Below are positions 60,722 to 64,000 of a stretch of 64,000 nt of DNA, one piece after another. The stretch lies in contig PGXM01000002.1 of NCBI GenBank assembly GCA_002839155.1, positions 121,586 to 185,585 on the forward strand, read 5' to 3'. Below the pieces are notes generated by a model. The model searched no databases. It saw nothing but the letters and a program-made list of their open reading frames with translations, and was not told the origin of the DNA. Within the stretch, counting starts at the first letter, position 1; every line of letters starts with the position of its first letter. The position numbers and the translations under genes were made by a program. The DNA is from Tenericutes bacterium HGW-Tenericutes-1. Lineage in GTDB: Bacteria; Bacillota_I; Bacilli_A; Izemoplasmatales; Hujiaoplasmataceae.

Positions 60722-61732
60722 CTATATTTTTAGGGTTTTTACAGAACTTCTCTCGATGATGGTGCCTGGAATTAGTATTCGGTCATAGGTTCTTTGTGGG
60801 TTAGCGATTTTCTTCACAATCACCTTGACTGCTGTAGAAACCATTTTATCAATATTATTATCTACGGTTGTTATTTGGGGATCGGTAATGGTTGAGAAAA
60901 TCGAATTATCAAATCCAACGACGGAACAATCCGTTGGTATTTTTTTTCCGATTTTTCTTAACTCGTTCACAAGTGAATAAGCGACGCGGTCACAGTTACA
61001 TACAAACGCTGTTGGTAAATCAGTGGGAAGTTGTAAATCAATAAACCGACCTTGTTCATCTCTATCTTCAATAACATAATCCGTTCTTAAAGGAACTTGG
61101 TTTTCGATTAATGACTTATAGTATCCTAAATACCGGTCTTGAATTGAAGAGGTTGCCATGACTGAACCAACATATGCAATTTTTTTATGTCCTCTTGCGA
61201 TTAATAAATTCGTTAAGGCATAACCAGAGAAAAAGTTATCAGCGACGATTGAGTCAGTTTTTGAATCTTTGACATAGAAATCAAAGAATACAACAGGTAG
61301 ATTAATATCTTCAATCATTTTTAAGTATTCAGATCTTAATTGTCCTAAAACGATAATGCCATCGACTTTTTTCTCATTATAAACGCGTGGTGGCACACAG
61401 TTTTTTTCAGCTTGATAATTGATGATTTCCATAATGCCAGAAATGCCATAATCATCGAGCTTACGAATAATTTCACCTGAGACAGAAAAATAGTAAGCTT
61501 CTTTATCAAGAATAAACTTTTCTGAAATGAGGATTCCGATGTTGAACTGACGGTTCGTTTTTAAACTTCGAGCAGAATTATTGATTCGATAACCTTTTTG
61601 CATCGCAAGTTCTTTAACTTTTGTTCTCAGTTCTTCTGAAACGCCTTCTTTGTCTGACAATGCTTTAGATACCGAAACTTTTGAGATTCCGAGTTCTTTC
61701 GCAAGATCTGACATGCTTATCTTTTCACCCAT
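60722..61732 (-). CDS. LacI-family transcriptional regulator
   Basis: A 336-residue LacI/GalR repressor. The N-terminal HTH and hinge read ISMSDLAKELGISKVSVSKALSDKEGVSEELRTKVKELAMQKGYRINNSARSLKT in overlapping blocks. The periplasmic-binding-like effector domain follows (NIGILISEKFI, KVDGIIVLGQL, HKKIAYVGSV). It is embedded in the locus between beta-mannosidase and a GH-A lipoprotein and probably senses a mannan-derived sugar. A GGGGGGG ribosome-binding site precedes the ATG. I find no operator palindrome inside this operon. The real target may lie upstream of the window end, and the cre-like site at 28917 is a possible target. Confidence 0.92.
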   Translation of the reverse strand: MGEKISMSDLAKELGISKVSVSKALSDKEGVSEELRTKVKELAMQKGYRINNSARSLKTNRQFNIGILISEKFILDKEAYYFSVSGEIIRKLDDYGISGIMEIINYQAEKNCVPPRVYNEKKVDGIIVLGQLRSEYLKMIEDINLPVVFFDFYVKDSKTDSIVADNFFSGYALTNLLIARGHKKIAYVGSVMATSSIQDRYLGYYKSLIENQVPLRTDYVIEDRDEQGRFIDLQLPTDLPTAFVCNCDRVAYSLVNELRKIGKKIPTDCSVVGFDNSIFSTITDPQITTVDNNIDKMVSTAVKVIVKKIANPQRTYDRILIPGTIIERSSVKTLKI

Positions 61733-61760
61733 TGTAAATCCCCCCTATTTATTTCTAGGT

Positions 61761-64000
61761 TTAATATGTATCAAATAATGATCTGATTTTAAGAGAAGAT
61801 TGAACTTCCTCTTCTGATTTTTGAGTTGATAATTGTATTTTTTTTGGCTGATTCGGGATTAAGAAGAAGTAATTATCTGAAAATATTTCATCGGATTCAT
61901 CAAAACTTAATTCAACGTACTTGGCGTACCTATCAGATTTAAGTGTGATGATAAATTCTTCATTAATCATTTCAACCTTGAATTCAATGGTTGGTTTCTT
62001 GAATAATAAGTGTTTGTCTGGTACAAATGAAACTTGATTTTCTGTAACTATCTCACCTGCAACAACGAAATTACAGTAAAGCACTGTATCCATTAATGCG
62101 TGATGGTCTAAATTTGTTTCAATATGCGCATATTTCTCGGCTGATTGAGCTTTTATCGATACATTGATAGACTCAGTCAGTGTTACATGTCCTTCAAAAT
62201 TCATTAGCTTATAAGTGATTGTTCCAGATATGTCTTTTAACGTATCGTTTGTTAGGTATATGTCAGCTTCATTTTTATTTTCTTGAATCGATATCAGGAT
62301 TGGTTGATAGAATTTTTTACTATGATAGTGAAGTGCTTTCCATCGGTGGTAATAATCGATGCTCGACCAAGAGGCGACGGGCCAACAATCATTAAGTTGC
62401 CAATAAAGCGCCCCCATGCATCTTCCATAGTTTCTGCGCCAATGTTCAACGCCATATCTGACTCCTTCAGCTTGAATAAGTTGCGATACATATAGTAACG
62501 ATTCGAAATCTTTAGGATACCTAAACATCTTACCGACGTAATTGAGTATCTTGTCATTCGCCGTATTATTCTTTTGATGTTGTTCCATGATATAGGAGAA
62601 GATATTTAAATCTTCCTCTCGAGCAAAAGTTTTGACTGTTTTAATCGATGGGAACGATTGAATTCCAAATTCACTCATAAATCGTGGATAGTAATGACGG
62701 TAATAACTAATCGGTTCGTTATTATGCCATACACCCCAGTAATGCATGTCCCCATAATTATCTGAATTAGAATCTTTAAACGTTGTTCCTGAGGAAGGAG
62801 ATGATGGCCAGTAATCTATTTGTGGAAAATATTCTGCTACAATCTCTGGGATAATTTCATTATACTGTTCAATATAAAACTCTTTTGACACTTCAACGGA
62901 AGGAACATGCCAAAATTCAATGGCGGTTTCATTTTCGTTATTACCACAAATTAAAGCAATCGAAGGATGATGACGCATCCGAATAAGATTGTCTTTAATT
63001 TCTAACTTCATTGTTTCTACCCAATCAAGATCTGTCATATCATAGACTGAACAAGCAAACATCATGTCTTGCCAAACAAGAAGGCCAAGTTCATCACAAA
63101 TATTAAAGAAATAATCGCTTGGATAGATACCGCCACCCCAAACACGGACCATATTATGATTGGCTTGTATAGCGGCTTGAAGCAATTTTCTTGTCAATTC
63201 TTCATTGGTTCTTCCAAGTAAATTATCTTCTGGGATGTAGTCTGCACCTTTTCCAAAGACTTTAATGCCATTAATCACAAAGGTGAATGATTGTCCATAC
63301 TGATCATTTTCTCTTAAAACCGTTGCCGTTCTAAGTCCGATTCTCACTTGTTTTTCATCAAGGAGCAAATCATGACTTACTAACGATATTTTAAGTGTAT
63401 AAAGTGGTTGTTTGCCATATCCGATTGGATACCACTTCTTTGCATCAAAGATGGTGTGATTTAAATGTAATTTGTCTTTTAAAGTACTAATATGCTGGTA
63501 AATTATTTTCCCATTCGAATCAATGATTTCACATTCGAGATTGATAGGTTCGTCTTTATAAAAAATTTGAGATGTAATATCACATTCAAGTTCTACAGAA
63601 TCATTAAGATGATGATGTTGTTTGATGAGTATGTCATCTATTCGAGCTTTTTCGATGAGTTCAATATAAATATCTCGCCAAATACCTGCATCAGGTAATT
63701 GTGGACCCCAGTCCCATCCAAACATTGATGAGCCCTTACGTAAGTGCGTATATCCCTTAACGGCATCTCTTGCTTGGTAGAGTGGGTACTGACATGCTTC
63801 GCTTTTTTTAGATATATACTCTAAAGGTGATTTTAAAAAGACCTCAATACTATTAGTCCCTTCATGCAGTAACTTCGATAAATCAAAACGCCATGTCCGA
63901 TGCATATTATCAGTATTGGCAATCAATACGTTATTGATATAAATGTCTGATAAGGTATCGATGCCTTCACAAACCAAGACAAATTTATGAAAATCTTTTA
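61761..64000 (-). CDS. GH2 beta-mannosidase, 5' truncated by window edge
   Basis: The frame is open to base 64000 (upstream codons continue KDFHKFVLVCEG), so the start lies outside. The apparent TTG start at 63977 is internal. The protein shows the beta-mannosidase plan. The GH2 sugar-binding jelly roll includes EGIDTLSDIYINN and DNMHRTWRFD. The TIM barrel has KGADYIPEDNL, MVRVWGGGIYPSDYFFNICDELGLLVWQDMMFACSVY, the acid/base Glu in CGNNENETAIEFW and the nucleophile Glu in FMSEFGIQSFPS. It removes terminal beta-mannose residues. No signal peptide can be judged. It heads the visible part of the operon. Confidence 0.92.
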   Translation of the reverse strand, partial: KDFHKFVLVCEGIDTLSDIYINNVLIANTDNMHRTWRFDLSKLLHEGTNSIEVFLKSPLEYISKKSEACQYPLYQARDAVKGYTHLRKGSSMFGWDWGPQLPDAGIWRDIYIELIEKARIDDILIKQHHHLNDSVELECDITSQIFYKDEPINLECEIIDSNGKIIYQHISTLKDKLHLNHTIFDAKKWYPIGYGKQPLYTLKISLVSHDLLLDEKQVRIGLRTATVLRENDQYGQSFTFVINGIKVFGKGADYIPEDNLLGRTNEELTRKLLQAAIQANHNMVRVWGGGIYPSDYFFNICDELGLLVWQDMMFACSVYDMTDLDWVETMKLEIKDNLIRMRHHPSIALICGNNENETAIEFWHVPSVEVSKEFYIEQYNEIIPEIVAEYFPQIDYWPSSPSSGTTFKDSNSDNYGDMHYWGVWHNNEPISYYRHYYPRFMSEFGIQSFPSIKTVKTFAREEDLNIFSYIMEQHQKNNTANDKILNYVGKMFRYPKDFESLLYVSQLIQAEGVRYGVEHWRRNYGRCMGALYWQLNDCWPVASWSSIDYYHRWKALHYHSKKFYQPILISIQENKNEADIYLTNDTLKDISGTITYKLMNFEGHVTLTESINVSIKAQSAEKYAHIETNLDHHALMDTVLYCNFVVAGEIVTENQVSFVPDKHLLFKKPTIEFKVEMINEEFIITLKSDRYAKYVELSFDESDEIFSDNYFFLIPNQPKKIQLSTQKSEEEVQSSLKIRSLFDTY

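Noticed and set aside
63977-63977. TTG as the start of the beta-mannosidase
   Set aside because: Upstream codons to the window edge continue the conserved GH2 sequence (KFVLVCEG), so the gene is simply cut by the window.
1-64000. Possible Mycoplasma-type genetic code (TGA = Trp)
   Set aside because: Trp is encoded by TGG and TGA ends many genes, several in ATGA overlaps, so the standard code applies.

Overview
The window is a low-GC, AT-rich bacterial chromosome segment. It carries Bacillota-type promoters (TTGACA-like -35, TATAAT or extended -10), strong GGAGG ribosome-binding sites and intrinsic terminators. TGA is used as a stop (for example in several ATGA stop/start overlaps), so the code is standard and not that of Mycoplasma or Spiroplasma. 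Lipoproteins with poly-threonine linkers, a short NAD-type 6-phosphogluconate dehydrogenase, a PfoR-type EIIC and MATE/EamA/MFS transporters suggest a free-living, largely anaerobic member of the Mollicutes/Bacillota (Acholeplasma- or Izemoplasma-like). That placement is inference only. No rRNA, tRNA, IS element, prophage or CRISPR array is visible.

Region 1 (1 to about 26 kb) is a mosaic of short housekeeping and stress transcription units, mostly on the minus strand. It includes membrane proteins, an M32 carboxypeptidase, a Rieske protein, and an oxidative pentose-phosphate operon (gnd-zwf plus a cyclase-family hydrolase) with no recognisable lactonase gene. It also includes a DsbA/FrnE-like oxidoreductase, an RsgA-type GTPase behind a leader peptide with competing hairpins, a PAS-GGDEF protein, and a MarR-pirin-FMN reductase operon with a perfect 18-bp operator. 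Further on are a MATE exporter, the AmmeMemoRadiSam pair with an RNA methyltransferase, a GtrA protein, a PTS EIIC, a small transaldolase, an MFS transporter, an aldo/keto reductase and an Imm5-like protein.

Region 2 (26 to 35 kb) opens with a GH81 endo-beta-1,3-glucanase lipoprotein that has its own promoter and a perfect cre-type (CcpA) site. It continues with a second DsbA/FrnE, an M29 aminopeptidase, a second Rieske protein, a J-domain/zinc-ribbon pair, an FTR1 iron permease and a SASA-type acetylesterase.

Region 3 (35 to 64 kb, all minus strand, tightly packed) is a polysaccharide utilisation locus. Read in the direction of transcription it holds a GH2 beta-mannosidase (cut by the window end), a LacI regulator, a Big2/DUF5060/GH-A lipoprotein, a cellobiose/mannobiose 2-epimerase, two GH130 phosphorylases, and a second DUF5060/GH-A lipoprotein. 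These are followed by a lipoprotein solute-binding protein, a very large solute-binding fusion, an ABC permease pair, an NHL-TPR-YIP1 membrane protein, a DUF5696-type protein, a second permease pair, and a 1572-residue carbohydrate-binding lipoprotein ending at a strong terminator. The enzymes fit beta-1,4-mannan or glucomannan breakdown: surface glycanases cut the chain, the ABC systems import oligosaccharides, the epimerase converts mannobiose to mannosyl-glucose, and GH130 phosphorolysis yields mannose 1-phosphate. No ABC ATPase is encoded in the window, so a shared MsmX/MsmK-type ATPase elsewhere is expected. The double-permease/YIP1/DUF5696/giant-SBP module (40 to 53 kb) is the best candidate here for a little-described system.
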